A stretch of DNA of 64,000 nucleotides from assembly GCF_002210345.1 (NCBI RefSeq), contig NZ_MWQI01000003.1, forward strand, positions 287,279-351,278. Reading direction: 5' to 3'. Below the pieces are notes generated by a model that saw only the letters and a list, made by a program, of their open reading frames with translations, was not told the origin of the DNA and ran no database searches. Shown in pieces: positions 50,328 through 59,784 of this stretch (position 1 is its first letter; each line of letters starts with the position of its first letter). Both the position numbers and the translations under genes were made by a program. The stretch is from Fibrobacter sp. UWB4. GTDB taxonomy: Bacteria > Fibrobacterota > Fibrobacteria > Fibrobacterales > Fibrobacteraceae.

Positions 50328-51476
50328 ATGCAAGAAGTCCATTTGGTTGAAATTTATATTGCCGATATGTTGGGTCTCTTTTTGATTCTTGGTGCTATTT
50401 GGAGTGGCGCCTGGAAATTACAAAAGAAAAATAAAGAAGACCGGCTGCTTCTCGGAATCATGTTGCTTATTGTTTGCGCGTGCGTTGCTGATGCGGCGTC
50501 TTTTGCTGTGGATAATCGTCCCGGTGAATTGTTCCGTGGACTCAGCTATGTCTCGAACTTTGTTCTGTTTTTTGCAAATTTAGTGATCGGCCCGCTTTGG
50601 GTGATGCTTGTTTCCCGTCATATTTATGGAAATGTGTCGCGCTTCCAGTGCGTCTTGATGACTTCCATTTCCGGTCTTGTGTTTGCATTATTGATTGCCA
50701 ATTTCTTTTATCCGGTTGTCTTTAGAATTAGCGAGACAAACGTGTATTCTCGCGGTCCGCTATTTATGGTGAATAACCTGATGGAAGTTGCTTTCATGAT
50801 CGATGGTGTAATTATTTACTTGATTGGTAGAGCGCGTAGCGGCGGTGTTAAATTTTTCCCGGTATTGCAATTTGTGTGGCCTATATTTATTTGCGTGTGC
50901 CTGCAAAACTTTTTCTATGGAATATCGACTGTATGGGTTGGTATTGCCGTTGGCTTTACAAGCCTTATGCTTGCGCTGCAAAATGAGAATATATTTATTG
51001 ACAAATTAACTAGACTTTTCAACCGCTATTATTTGGATAGAATTTCGGGAACCCTGAAGCGCAGTAACAAAATTGCAATGATGATGATTGATATGAATGG
51101 CTTTAAGAGCATCAATGATAATTTAGGCCATTCCCAGGGCGATGACGCTTTGTTCTCGATGGCTGAAATTTTGCGTGAAACCGTGGAGTCGCACGGTACT
51201 GCGGTTCGCTATGCTGGTGACGAATTTGTTATTGTTATAAATACGGACAATGAACAGGTTGCGGCTTCTTATCGTGATAAGATCAAGCAAAAGTTGGCTG
51301 ACTTCAACAAGAAACGCATCAAGAAATACAAGCTGTCGGCTTCGATTGGCATGGGTATCTTTGATTTGAAGCAGAATAACCTTGATGAAATTCTGGAAAT
51401 CATCGATAAGCGCATGTACGAAGACAAAAAGGCGTATTACGAAGCAAGCGCTAATGATCGCCGCCGTCGCCGATAA
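50328..51476 (+). CDS. Membrane diguanylate cyclase
   Basis: A 382-residue protein. Residues ~10-220 form seven or so helices (ADMLGLFLILGAIW, LLGIMLLIVCACVADAAS, FVLFFANLVIGPLWVML and others) of a 7TM-type sensor. The GGDEF domain from ~230 has LTRLFNRYYLDRISG, MMMIDMNGFKSINDNLGHSQGDDAL and the active-site loop RYAGDEFVIVI (AGDEF, an accepted active variant), then SIGMGIFDL. It should make cyclic di-GMP from GTP at the inner membrane. The allosteric RxxD site is not evident. It is the only other GGDEF gene in the window with a membrane sensor, apart from the degenerate one at 3931. Confidence 0.85.
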   Translation: MQEVHLVEIYIADMLGLFLILGAIWSGAWKLQKKNKEDRLLLGIMLLIVCACVADAASFAVDNRPGELFRGLSYVSNFVLFFANLVIGPLWVMLVSRHIYGNVSRFQCVLMTSISGLVFALLIANFFYPVVFRISETNVYSRGPLFMVNNLMEVAFMIDGVIIYLIGRARSGGVKFFPVLQFVWPIFICVCLQNFFYGISTVWVGIAVGFTSLMLALQNENIFIDKLTRLFNRYYLDRISGTLKRSNKIAMMMIDMNGFKSINDNLGHSQGDDALFSMAEILRETVESHGTAVRYAGDEFVIVINTDNEQVAASYRDKIKQKLADFNKKRIKKYKLSASIGMGIFDLKQNNLDEILEIIDKRMYEDKKAYYEASANDRRRRR

Positions 51477-51480
51477 AAAA

Positions 51481-51502
51481 TGCCGGGTGTTTGAACCCGG
51501 CG
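51481..51502. terminator. Bidirectional terminator between diguanylate cyclase and rubredoxin
   Basis: GCCGGGT-GTTTGA-ACCCGGC stem flanked by an A run upstream and short A/T tracts downstream, between convergent genes. Confidence 0.7.
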
Positions 51503-51517
51503 AAAACTTAGCGGAAT

Positions 51518-51679
51518 TTATTCTTCCTTGACGAACATGTCCTTGCCGACACCGCAAATGGGGCATGTCCAATCGTCTGGAAGGTCTTCAAAAGCTGTGC
51601 CCGGCGCAATGCCGTTGTCCGGATCGCCTACAGCGGGGTCGTAGATGTAACCACAGGCTTCGCACTTGTATTTTGCCAT
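51518..51679 (-). CDS. Rubredoxin
   Basis: A 53-residue protein: [20 protein letters not shown], then [20 protein letters not shown] and [13 protein letters not shown]. The two CxxC(G) pairs, CEACG and CPICG, bind a single iron, and the length is exact for the family. It is a cytoplasmic electron carrier, typically serving oxygen or superoxide detoxification in anaerobes. A perfect AAGGAG ribosome site precedes it. Confidence 0.96.
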   Translation of the reverse strand: MAKYKCEACGYIYDPAVGDPDNGIAPGTAFEDLPDDWTCPICGVGKDMFVKEE

Positions 51680-51757
51680 AAAATTCTCCTTGCTTAATTG
51701 TGCTTTTTTTAAACTATATAAATAAAAGTCGAAAAGTCAGTTTTTTATATTTTTTTT

Positions 51758-52450
51758 GTGATTGAAACGATCCGTGTTTATATTGCCGATATTTCTGCGT
51801 TGAAAGAAACGTCCGTTTTTGAGCGTTTTTTGGGGCAAGTTCCCGAATACCGCCAAAAAAAGGCAATGTCGTTTAAGTTCCCTAAAGGCAAAATGCAGTC
51901 GCTTGGCGTTGGGCTTTTGCTCCAGATGGCGTGTCGCGATGCCGGGTTTGATGGGGCTGACAATCATATTGCGTATGGCGAAAACGGCAAGCCGTATTTG
52001 GCTGATTTCACGGATGTGCATTTTAACTTGTCTCATTCGGGCGAGCGCGTGATGTGCGTGATTTCGCCATTCGAAGTCGGCTGCGATGTGGAAATGATCA
52101 AGGGCGACCGGGGCAAGCTTGCCGAGCGTTTTTTCAAGCCCGAGGAATCTGCATGGATCAAACATTTCGAAACGCTCGATGCGCAGTCCGAGGCGTTTTA
52201 CAGGCTGTGGACGCTCAAGGAATGTTATATGAAAGTGACGGGTCGCGGCTTGTCGCTTATGCCGGATATGTTTGCGCTACACATGGACGAGAATGAAAAT
52301 GTTTCGCTGTTTCACGATGGCGATCGCCCGGAATATTCTTTCCGAGAAATCGACTTGCACGACGGCTACCGCTATGCCTATTGCATCAAGAATGAATGCA
52401 AAAATGCACCTCAAGAAGTAAGGTGCATGAATCTAAAATCTTTATTGTAA
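51758..52450 (+). CDS. Sfp-type 4'-phosphopantetheinyl transferase
   Basis: A 230-residue protein starting at GTG 51758. Diagnostic motifs: KPYLADFTDVHFNLSHSGE, VGCDVEMI (the GxDxE metal site) and FYRLWTLKECYMKVTGRGLSL (WxxKE..xK). It attaches the phosphopantetheine arm of CoA to carrier proteins of fatty acid or secondary-product synthesis. Length and motif order match the Sfp group rather than AcpS. The 3' end codes through an inverted repeat ATGCACCT / AGGTGCAT (52404-52428) that may act as a terminator within the coding sequence. No carrier protein is adjacent. Confidence 0.87.
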   Translation: MIETIRVYIADISALKETSVFERFLGQVPEYRQKKAMSFKFPKGKMQSLGVGLLLQMACRDAGFDGADNHIAYGENGKPYLADFTDVHFNLSHSGERVMCVISPFEVGCDVEMIKGDRGKLAERFFKPEESAWIKHFETLDAQSEAFYRLWTLKECYMKVTGRGLSLMPDMFALHMDENENVSLFHDGDRPEYSFREIDLHDGYRYAYCIKNECKNAPQEVRCMNLKSLL

Positions 52451-52458
52451 AAATAACT

Positions 52459-52560
52459 GGATCCTTCGTCGTTACGCTATTCAGGATGACGTCTCAACAA
52501 ACGCCCTTCAGCCTACTAACCACTGCCTACTGTCTACTTCTTACCGTCTACTTCCTACTC
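52459..52560. repeat. Inverted GTCATCCTGAG copy and AGTAGACAGTAGGCAGT-type repeat
   Basis: GGATCCTTCGTCGTTACGCT..CAGGATGACG (52459-52492) is an inverted member of the family at 5333. It is followed by ACTGCCTACTGTCTACTTCT TACCGTCTACTTCCTACTC (to 52560), whose minus strand supplies the last codons and stop of the GH16 gene. Confidence 0.6.
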
Positions 52561-53575
52561 TAATATAATCGACGAGCATTTCGTTCGGGAACTGCGAATC
52601 GTCTACTTCAAAGCCGGGCCAGTTGCCTGCTACGGCGACATTCAGCAAGAAGAAGAACGGCTTGTGGAATTCTTCGGTGTCGCCCTCGTTGCCTTCAATT
52701 AGAATTTCGTGGTACATGAAGTCATCGACGAACATGCGGATGTACTTCTCGTCCCACGTGAATTTGTACGTGTGAAATTGCGTGATGTCGAGTTCGAATT
52801 TCTGGTTGCGGTAGTCGCCAGTGTTGTTGCCGTAGGTAGCGTATTCGGAACCGTTAGCCCAGTGGTTTGTTCCGTAGATTTTGTTTTCACTGTTGACCGC
52901 TTCGATGATGTCGATTTCACCGCAGGCGGGCCATCCGACGGTATCGAAGTTCTCGCCGAGCATCCAGAATGCTGGCCAGATTCCCTTGCCGGTCGGGAGT
53001 GCGATGCGGGCTTCTACCGTGCCGTACTTGAATGCAAACTTGCCTTTGGTGAGCATACGTGCGGAGGTGTACTTTTGCCCTTCGTAATTTTCTTTCTGGG
53101 CGCGGATATGCAAGACGCCGTCCTTGACGTAGGCGTTCTCTTTACGGCTTGTGTAGTATTCCCATTCGTTGTTGCCCCAGCCGCCTGCGCCCGTTCCGAT
53201 TTCGAAAGTCCATTTGCTTGTGTCAATTGTCTCGCCGTCGAATTCATCATGCCAGAGGTATTGTGCTACGGGTTCGGCGTTGCTTGAAGAAATTGTTTCC
53301 GAGCTGCTTGAGGAAACCGTTTCAGAACTGCTCGAAGATTGACCTGCCGCGCTGCTTGAGGAATTCCTAGAGTCACTGGATTTGGTTGATGAGCCAGCCG
53401 AATCATCGCGGCTGTCGCCACTCAGAATGACGGATGAGGAGGACTCCGCGGAACTTTCGGCGGGAATGGGTGGCTCGCAAATTTTGTCCCCAGAACATGC
53501 TGCCAACCAAACCATTGATACGGCACACCCAATTGCGGCAATGCCCAAACGGATATTTTTGAACTCACAAACCAT
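52541..53575 (-). CDS. GH16 beta-glucanase lipoprotein (laminarinase/lichenase type)
   Basis: A 344-residue protein. Signal with lipobox (VSMVWLAAC, Cys27) followed by a serine-rich linker to ~105. The GH16 domain begins YLWHDEFDGETIDTSKWTFEIG and has GKFAFKYGTVEARIALPTGKGIWPAFWMLG, the catalytic core GEIDIIEAVN (E-x-D-x-x-E) and FHTYKFTWDEKYIRMFVDD. It should cleave mixed-linkage or beta-1,3-glucans at the cell surface. It ends VDYIRVGSRR; the final residues come from an intergenic repeat. Typical of rumen fibrolytic bacteria. Confidence 0.92.
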   Translation of the reverse strand: MVCEFKNIRLGIAAIGCAVSMVWLAACSGDKICEPPIPAESSAESSSSVILSGDSRDDSAGSSTKSSDSRNSSSSAAGQSSSSSETVSSSSSETISSSNAEPVAQYLWHDEFDGETIDTSKWTFEIGTGAGGWGNNEWEYYTSRKENAYVKDGVLHIRAQKENYEGQKYTSARMLTKGKFAFKYGTVEARIALPTGKGIWPAFWMLGENFDTVGWPACGEIDIIEAVNSENKIYGTNHWANGSEYATYGNNTGDYRNQKFELDITQFHTYKFTWDEKYIRMFVDDFMYHEILIEGNEGDTEEFHKPFFFLLNVAVAGNWPGFEVDDSQFPNEMLVDYIRVGSRR

Positions 53576-53601
53576 AAAACCAAACCATCCTTTGTTGTTG
53601 A

Positions 53602-54105
53602 TTACTTTGCGTCCGGATCTTCTGGGTGGACTCGTGCAATCACGCCAACTGTGGCTCGCGTTGCCTTGATCAAGTCAGCCGGTGCCACTTTCAACTGCAA
53701 ACCGCGTTCGCCTGCGCTCACGTAAATGTACGGGAACTGCATTGCCGTCTCGTGAATGAAAATAGGGAAGTTCTTTTTGAGTCCGAGCGGGCTGCAGCCG
53801 CCACGAATATAGCCTGTTAGCGGGGTTAAATCCTTGAGCGGAACGGTATCGATTTTCTTGTTGCCGCTCACCTTGGCGGCTCCCTTCAGGTCAACTTCGA
53901 GATTGCCCGGCACAACGCAAATCAGGTATCCGATTTTGTCTCCGTGTACGAGAATTGTCTTGAAAACCTGGTTGATGTCTTCGCCGAGGCTGTCGGCCAC
54001 GTGCTGTGCTCCAAGATCGTTTTCATCAACCTTGTACGGGATGAGTTCGTATGAAATTTTTTGTCTGTCCAAAATGCGTGCAGCGTTTGTCTTCTTTATT
54101 TCCAT
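53602..54105 (-). CDS. ybaK: YbaK/EbsC-type aminoacyl-tRNA deacylase
   Basis: A 167-residue protein. TNAARILDRQKISYELIPYK, the GEDINQVFKTILVHG block with the conserved Lys, IGYLICVVPGNLEVDLKGAAK and GYIRGGCSPLGLKKNFPIFIHETA are typical of YbaK. It hydrolyses Cys-tRNA(Pro) to avoid mistranslation. No neighbouring tRNA or proS gene. Confidence 0.9.
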   Translation of the reverse strand: MEIKKTNAARILDRQKISYELIPYKVDENDLGAQHVADSLGEDINQVFKTILVHGDKIGYLICVVPGNLEVDLKGAAKVSGNKKIDTVPLKDLTPLTGYIRGGCSPLGLKKNFPIFIHETAMQFPYIYVSAGERGLQLKVAPADLIKATRATVGVIARVHPEDPDAK

Positions 54106-54248
54106 ATAAACCTCTATAGCGGGTCTTGAACTCTTGAATATTCCATTTTCAAATATAAATCTTTAGCGGGACCAGTTGCAATAGACCAAAGTGAATGCTA
54201 AATTAAAAAGTATGGTTGTATGGTGTTTCGGTGGAGAAGGAGTATTCT

Positions 54249-55118
54249 ATGGAATTGATGAAGATTGATTATGACCTCTTCAAGAGGATCTTGAAGGAAA
54301 TTCCGTCGAATATTTTTTTCAAGGATACTGAATGCCGTTACGTTTTTTCAACACATTATTGGCGTCATTTGCAAGGTGCAGACGATCCTTCATGGGACAT
54401 TGCTGGCAAGACAGATCTGGAAATTCGCAAGGATAAAGAGAATGCGAAACTCGCGATGGAACAGGATCGTGAAATTATTCGTACTGGCAAGGGTACGAGT
54501 TATGTTATCGAAATCAATCAAGATGGCGTGACTGAATATTTGGAGCTTATCAAGAATCCTGTTCGCGATGATGATGGCAATATCATTGGCATTGTTGGCC
54601 TTATCAACAATGTCACAGAAAAGGTTCTACTTGAAAAGAAACTTGAAAAGTATGCCCACACTGATATGCTCACGGGCTTATACAACCGAAATTATTTTGA
54701 GGAATGGATTGTAAATCCCATTAAGCCGGAAATGTGCCCGATGTGCGTGATTTCTGCGGACTGCGACGGTTTAAAGAAAACGAACGATACGTACGGACAT
54801 GCCATCGGTGATGAACTGATTCGCCTGACGGCATCGCTGTTCCGCGTGACGCTTCCTGAAAATGCAGTGATGTTCCGAGTGGGCGGGGACGAATTTTTCC
54901 TTGTGCTCCCGAATACAACGCAAGAAGAGTGCAAAAAATATATTGACAACATGAATGAAATGTCTCGGGCACTTCTCTTGAAGGGCAAGCCGATTTGCGT
55001 TTCGTTTGGTTCTTGTGAAATACCGTCGCCATCGCTCAGCTTTATGCAAGCTATGGAAACTGCGGACAAACGAATGTATATGGAAAAAAGTATCAAGTAC
55101 TCAGAGACGAATGAATAA
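54249..55118 (+). CDS. PAS-GGDEF diguanylate cyclase
   Basis: About 289 residues from the ATG at 54249, preceded by GAAGGAG. Residues ~5-120 form a PAS domain (ILKEIPSNIFFKDTECRYVFSTHYW...DLEIRKDKENAKLAMEQDREIIRTG...KNPVRDDDGNIIGIVGLINNVTE). The GGDEF domain has YAHTDMLTGLYNRNYFEEW, VISADCDGLKKTNDTYGHAIGDE and the intact active site RVGGDEFFLVLP. It is soluble and should synthesise cyclic di-GMP in response to a PAS-bound signal. Confidence 0.92.
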   Translation: MELMKIDYDLFKRILKEIPSNIFFKDTECRYVFSTHYWRHLQGADDPSWDIAGKTDLEIRKDKENAKLAMEQDREIIRTGKGTSYVIEINQDGVTEYLELIKNPVRDDDGNIIGIVGLINNVTEKVLLEKKLEKYAHTDMLTGLYNRNYFEEWIVNPIKPEMCPMCVISADCDGLKKTNDTYGHAIGDELIRLTASLFRVTLPENAVMFRVGGDEFFLVLPNTTQEECKKYIDNMNEMSRALLLKGKPICVSFGSCEIPSPSLSFMQAMETADKRMYMEKSIKYSETNE

Positions 55119-55141
55119 ATTTTTGGGTTTATATATTATTC

Positions 55142-56101
55142 ATGAATAGAAAATACAAGGCTGTATTGTTTGGCAATGGAACGATGGGTGAGCGCCATCG
55201 CCGGTTTTTTGAATATTCCGGTGTACAGTTCCTAAAAATTTTTGACTTGGAAGATTTGGATGACGCAGGGAATTTAAAAACTTCGCTTGTTGATGAATTT
55301 GTATCAAACGAAAAGATAGACTTTGCCGTGATTGCGTCTCCGGCAACAACGCATTACCAGTATGCAAAGCTTTGTTTGGAACGTGGAATCTCCGTATTTG
55401 TTGAAAAACCGCTAGCAACGCTTGGCGAACAGGCGCAAGAATTGGTGGATTTGGCAAATCGCAATAATGTGATTTTATTTGTGGCGCAGTCGGAATGCTT
55501 TAATTCGGTATTCTTGAATTTCCGCAAACATTTTATGAATGAAATCGGAACTGCCGGGAGTGCCGCCTGCATTTTTCGAGATGCCACGCATGTTGGGATT
55601 GCTGCAAATTCGTCGTTCCGTTTGGAATTCCGTCGCGAACACAAGTATTCTGCGCGTTGCCGCGATGTGAACGTGGCGCTCGATTTGCTGGTGCATGACT
55701 TGAGCCTTTGCCTTTCGATGTTCCGCTATGAAGATTTGAAAGTGGAAAAGTTCACGGTTTCAAAAAACGAGGACCGTGCGAAAATGCAAATAAATGTTGC
55801 GAAAGGCGCCCATGCTGGGGCTGAATTCGACTTCATCGTGGACCGCAATAGCGATATCGATGTGCGGACAATTTCTGTGGAATTCGTGAACGACGATGGT
55901 AGCTCATCATGCGATTACTCGGTGAGTCTTGCACCGCATAACGAAAATGGCGAGGTCGTCCACATCTCAGATTCGCTCGAAAATGAGCACAAATTCTTCT
56001 TGAAGCTGATGGCTGGCGCCTGTTCTGAATGGGGGAGGCGAGCCGCGCAATGCGCCGCGAACGCCGTCAAGCTCGCGACAATTACCACCGCGTCGTCCTA
56101 A
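55142..56101 (+). CDS. Gfo/Idh/MocA family oxidoreductase
   Basis: A 319-residue protein. N-terminal NAD(P) fold AVLFGNGTMGERHRRFFEYSGV with G-x-G-x-x-G, VIASPATTHYQYAKLCLERGISVFVEKPLA (EKP, the family signature near residue 90). The C-terminal domain ends in LMAGACSEWGRRAAQCAANAVKLA. These enzymes oxidise or reduce sugars and sugar nucleotides. Substrate unknown. It lies 23 bp after the diguanylate cyclase gene, perhaps in one transcript. Confidence 0.85.
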   Translation: MNRKYKAVLFGNGTMGERHRRFFEYSGVQFLKIFDLEDLDDAGNLKTSLVDEFVSNEKIDFAVIASPATTHYQYAKLCLERGISVFVEKPLATLGEQAQELVDLANRNNVILFVAQSECFNSVFLNFRKHFMNEIGTAGSAACIFRDATHVGIAANSSFRLEFRREHKYSARCRDVNVALDLLVHDLSLCLSMFRYEDLKVEKFTVSKNEDRAKMQINVAKGAHAGAEFDFIVDRNSDIDVRTISVEFVNDDGSSSCDYSVSLAPHNENGEVVHISDSLENEHKFFLKLMAGACSEWGRRAAQCAANAVKLATITTASS

Positions 56102-56387
56102 GCAACAGCTACAGCGTCATCCTGAACGAATGTGATATATGAAACTTGGCAAGTTGATGCCTTTGGCATCCGCGACTTCGGCTCAACCATGCCAGTCTGC
56201 AAGCAGCCTGTCGCGGCATTCGCCTTGTATGCTTTTGTTGCCTTAGTTGAATTAGGTTCGAAGAAGCAGGATCCAGTTATTTTTTAATAAAAAAAGTCCG
56301 CGACTTTCATCGCGAACTTTTTGGTTAGTCAGACAGCGAAGCTGTGATTATTTTACTAATCACTGCCTACTGTCTACTGCCTACTAA
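56102..56387. other. Intergenic region with repeats and bidirectional terminator
   Basis: Holds GTCATCCTGAACGAATG (56115-56131), a hairpin AGTCCGCGA-CTTTCA-TCGCGAACT flanked by A5 and T5 (56290-56322) for both convergent genes, and an AGTAGGCAGTAGACAGTAGG element (56355-56390) which overlaps the glgP stop codon. No credible ORF. Confidence 0.65.
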
Positions 56388-58862
56388 CTACAGCTTAATG
56401 CTGCACGGCTTGGCATTCCAGATTTCTTCGGCGTACTGCTTGATGGTACGGTCGGAGCTGAACTTGCCCATGCGAGCGACGTTGAGGATTGCCATTTCTG
56501 CCCAGTGCTTCTTGTCTTGGTAAGCATCGGCAACCTTCTTCTGCATATCCACATAGCTGCGGAAGTCTGCGCAGAGCATGTACGGGTCATGCGACAAGAG
56601 CTTTTCTGCAATGTGCTTGAAGGTTTCCGGATGATCCGGGCTGAAGAAGCCAGAAGCGATGAGGTCAATCACGCGGCGGAGATCGTCGTCATGCTCGTAG
56701 AAGTCGCGCGGACGGTAACCCTTAGCGAGGAGGTCCGTCACTTCTTCAACGGTGAGACCGAAGATGAAGATGTTGTCGTCACCGACTTCTTCCTTCATTT
56801 CCACGTTAGCGCCGTCGAGCGTACCAATCGTGAGAGCACCGTTCAAAGCAAACTTCATGTTGCCCGTACCAGAAGCTTCGGTACCGGCGGTAGAAATCTG
56901 TTCGGAAAGGTCTGCGGCCGGGATGATCTTTTCGGCGAAGGACACGCGGTAGTTCTCGAGGAACACCATTTTGAGCTTGCCCTTGCAATCCGGATCAGCG
57001 TCGATGATGGATGCGACAGCGTTAGCAAGACGGATAATCTGCTTAGCCATCCAGTAACCCGGAGCGGACTTACCACCGATCATGATGGTGCGCGGCATGA
57101 TTTCCTTGCCGTCCTTCACCTGGATGTAAAGGTGGATGGCATGGAGGATGTTCAAGAGCTGGCGCTTGTATTCGTGAATACGCTTGACCTGCACGTCGAA
57201 GAACGTGTTCGTGTCGACATCGACATTCTGCGTTGCCTTGAGGTACTTGGCAAGGCGTTCCTTGTTCTGCTTCTTGACTTCCATGAATTTCTTCTGGAAA
57301 TCGGCGTCCTTGGCGAACTTTTCGAGCTTTTTCAAATCGTCCAAATCCTTGACCCAGGATTCACCAATCTTAGAAGAGATGAGTTCGGACATAGCCGGGT
57401 TAGCCTTGCGGACCCAACGACGCGGTGTCACGCCGTTCGTTTTGTTGTTGAACTTTTCAGGCCACAGTTCGTAGAAGTCCTTGAAGAGCGTCGTCTTCAA
57501 AAGGTCGGAGTGGAGTGCTGCCACGCCGTTCACAGCAAACGAACCCACGATGGAGAGGTATGCCATGCGGACCATCTTGCAGCCACCTTCTTCGATAAGG
57601 CTCATGCGGGCGAGACGAGCATTGTCGCCAGGCCACTTCATGGAAACCATGCGGAGGAAGCGAGCATTGATTTCGTAAATGATCTGGAGGTGACGCGGCA
57701 AGAGCTTTTCGAACAAGCTTACCGGCCACTTTTCAAGAGCTTCCGGCATGAGCGTGTGGTTCGTATAAGCGAACGTGTGAGTCACGATGTCCCAAGCTTC
57801 GTCCCATTCGAGGTTTTCAATGTCGAGGAGGATGCGCATCATTTCGGCGATAGAGATTGCCGGGTGCGTATCGTTCAACTGGATGGCGACCTTTTCCGGG
57901 AAGAGCTTCCAGTCGTTGTTGTGGAGCTTCTTGAAGCGCTTGATGATGTCCTGCAAGGAGGCCGAGCAGAGGAAGTACTGCTGCTTGAGGCGGAGTTCCT
58001 TACCGTTCATGGAAGCGTCGTTCGGGTACAAGACCTTGGAAATCGTTTCGGAAAGTTCCATGTCCTGCACAGCGGCGATGTAGTCACCGTTGTTGAAGTA
58101 GCTAAGACCGAAGTCGTCAGCAGACTTGGCGCTCCAGAGGCGGAGGTTGTTCACAGTGTTGTTCTTGTAACCCGGGATCGGCGTATCGTACGGGAGGGCC
58201 ATCACGTAGTCCTTCGTTTCCCAGCGGTTGCGGAGGCGGCCGTTTTCGTCCATCCAGCTGACCACGTAGCCGTAGAACGGCACCTTGATAGCGTTTGCCG
58301 GGCGGGCGATTTCCCACGGGTTCGGGAGACGCAGCCAGTTGTCCGGCTGTTCTTCCTGTTCGCCGTTCACAATCTTCTGGCTGAACATACCGTATTCGTA
58401 ACGGATGCCCATACCGGTTGCCGGGAGCTCGAGCGTAGCCATGGAGTCGAGGAAGCAAGCTGCCAAGCGGCCAAGACCGCCGTTGCCAAGCCCTGCGTCC
58501 ACTTCCTGTTCGCGGAGTTCTTCGAGCGTCATGCCGATTTCGTCAAGAGCTTCCGTCACGGCGCTTTCGACGTCGAGGTTCAACACGGAGTTGCCGAGCG
58601 TACGGCCAATCAAAAATTCGAGAGAGAGGTAATAGACGCGCTTGACGTCTTTTTCATAATAGGTGTTCTGCGTCTTGATCCAACGGTCAACAAGACGATC
58701 ACGCACGGCGTAAGCCACAGCGAGGAACTTTTCGTGGTCCGTCACCGTGTATTTGCTGCGGGCGAGCGTGTGGTGGATGTGGTCGGTAAATGCTTTGCGG
58801 AAAGCTTCCGCATCGGTACCGAGCACGGTAATGTCACTTGCATTCTTGGTAGTTTTAGCCAT
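56388..58862 (-). CDS. glgP: Glycogen phosphorylase
   Basis: An 824-residue protein of normal length. Start of the fold: KRVYYLSLEFLIGRTLGNSVLNL and DAGLGNGGLGRLAACFLDSMATL. Active-site stretches include VAIQLNDTHPAISIAEMMRIL, TNGVTPRRWV (KTNGVTPRRW) and the pyridoxal-phosphate region EASGTGNMKFALNGALTIGTLDGANVEM with the Schiff-base Lys. It releases glucose 1-phosphate from stored glycogen. F. succinogenes is known to store much glycogen and cycle it. Terminator on the 3' side is at 56290. Confidence 0.97.
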   Translation of the reverse strand: MAKTTKNASDITVLGTDAEAFRKAFTDHIHHTLARSKYTVTDHEKFLAVAYAVRDRLVDRWIKTQNTYYEKDVKRVYYLSLEFLIGRTLGNSVLNLDVESAVTEALDEIGMTLEELREQEVDAGLGNGGLGRLAACFLDSMATLELPATGMGIRYEYGMFSQKIVNGEQEEQPDNWLRLPNPWEIARPANAIKVPFYGYVVSWMDENGRLRNRWETKDYVMALPYDTPIPGYKNNTVNNLRLWSAKSADDFGLSYFNNGDYIAAVQDMELSETISKVLYPNDASMNGKELRLKQQYFLCSASLQDIIKRFKKLHNNDWKLFPEKVAIQLNDTHPAISIAEMMRILLDIENLEWDEAWDIVTHTFAYTNHTLMPEALEKWPVSLFEKLLPRHLQIIYEINARFLRMVSMKWPGDNARLARMSLIEEGGCKMVRMAYLSIVGSFAVNGVAALHSDLLKTTLFKDFYELWPEKFNNKTNGVTPRRWVRKANPAMSELISSKIGESWVKDLDDLKKLEKFAKDADFQKKFMEVKKQNKERLAKYLKATQNVDVDTNTFFDVQVKRIHEYKRQLLNILHAIHLYIQVKDGKEIMPRTIMIGGKSAPGYWMAKQIIRLANAVASIIDADPDCKGKLKMVFLENYRVSFAEKIIPAADLSEQISTAGTEASGTGNMKFALNGALTIGTLDGANVEMKEEVGDDNIFIFGLTVEEVTDLLAKGYRPRDFYEHDDDLRRVIDLIASGFFSPDHPETFKHIAEKLLSHDPYMLCADFRSYVDMQKKVADAYQDKKHWAEMAILNVARMGKFSSDRTIKQYAEEIWNAKPCSIKL

Positions 58863-58986
58863 AAATCTAACCTGCCTGGTGTTGATTATTCAATCCAAGG
58901 AAAGTTTAGAAATTTTTACGAGATTTGCAATACGTTAATTCTGTAAACCTAGGTTGTAAGCCTTTTCAGGAAGTGTAATTTTTTAA

Positions 58987-59024
58987 CAAAAAAAGCAGCC
59001 CGCCTCTCGCGAGCTGCCTTTACT
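58987..59024 (-). terminator. Terminator downstream of the GNAT gene
   Basis: GCAGC..CTCGCGAG..GCTGC stem; on the minus strand TTTTTTTG follows. A 100-bp non-coding stretch separates it from the GNAT stop codon. Confidence 0.65.
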
Positions 59025-59121
59025 GTTTTCCGCGCATTCCCGGGAACATCGCAACGCATTCCAATTGTGTTGCCGCACATCTCGTCGTCGCGCGTCTTGT
59101 TATTGCGGGGAAAGCGCTTGA

Positions 59122-59745
59122 TTACAGTTGTCCGGGGAGTACTAGCTTTTCTTTATGCGGAAAATTTGCTTCGTACTTCTCGAATTCTTCGGGCATTCGC
59201 TCGGTCACGAAGTAGCCCTCGGGGTCTTTGTACGAACCCGTCACTCCGTTCAAGAATCCCTCGTCGAGTTCCTTGCACAAGAAGTATGGCGCGTCGCTGT
59301 TCGGGTCGTCGGCGTAGCGGATTCCTTTGGTGTAGGCGGGGACGAATCCGCTCTTGCCGTAGAATCCGATGTTCCCGACGATGAGCAGGCAACCTGCTCC
59401 CATCTTGCGCGCGAGTTCCATGGAATAGTCGAGGAGTGCCTTGCCGTAGCCCTGTCGCTTGTAGTCCGGATGGATGCTGATGGGCCCGAATGTCATCATG
59501 CGGATTTTGCGTCCGTCGTCGGCATCGATTTTCGACCACGCGTACATTACGTGCCCGATAATTTGTCCGTCAACTTCCATGACGAACGAGAGTTCCGGGA
59601 TGAAGCTTGGGTCGTTCCTGTAATGGTGGAGGACAAAATGCTCCACGCAGCCGGGACGATAGACGTTCCAGAATGCTTCTCGGGTGAGATTTTCGACGAT
59701 TTTAAAGTCGCGCGGTTGTTCCGTGCGGATATTGTATTTTTTCAT
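59122..59745 (-). CDS. GNAT family N-acetyltransferase
   Basis: A 207-residue protein. NLTREAFWNVYRPGCVEHFVLHHYRND, VMEVDGQIIGHVMYAWSKI, and the acetyl-CoA-binding block FGPISIHPDYKRQGYGKALLDYSMELARKMGAGCLLIVGNIGFYGKSGFV, with R/Q-x-x-G-x-G/A (KRQGYGKA). It resembles the YhbS-like group of acetyltransferases. Substrate unknown. A long inverted repeat lies in its promoter region at 59785. Confidence 0.87.
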   Translation of the reverse strand: MKKYNIRTEQPRDFKIVENLTREAFWNVYRPGCVEHFVLHHYRNDPSFIPELSFVMEVDGQIIGHVMYAWSKIDADDGRKIRMMTFGPISIHPDYKRQGYGKALLDYSMELARKMGAGCLLIVGNIGFYGKSGFVPAYTKGIRYADDPNSDAPYFLCKELDEGFLNGVTGSYKDPEGYFVTERMPEEFEKYEANFPHKEKLVLPGQL

Positions 59746-59784
59746 TGTTTATCTCCAAAATTTTTGTGTGAATCGGCACAATCA

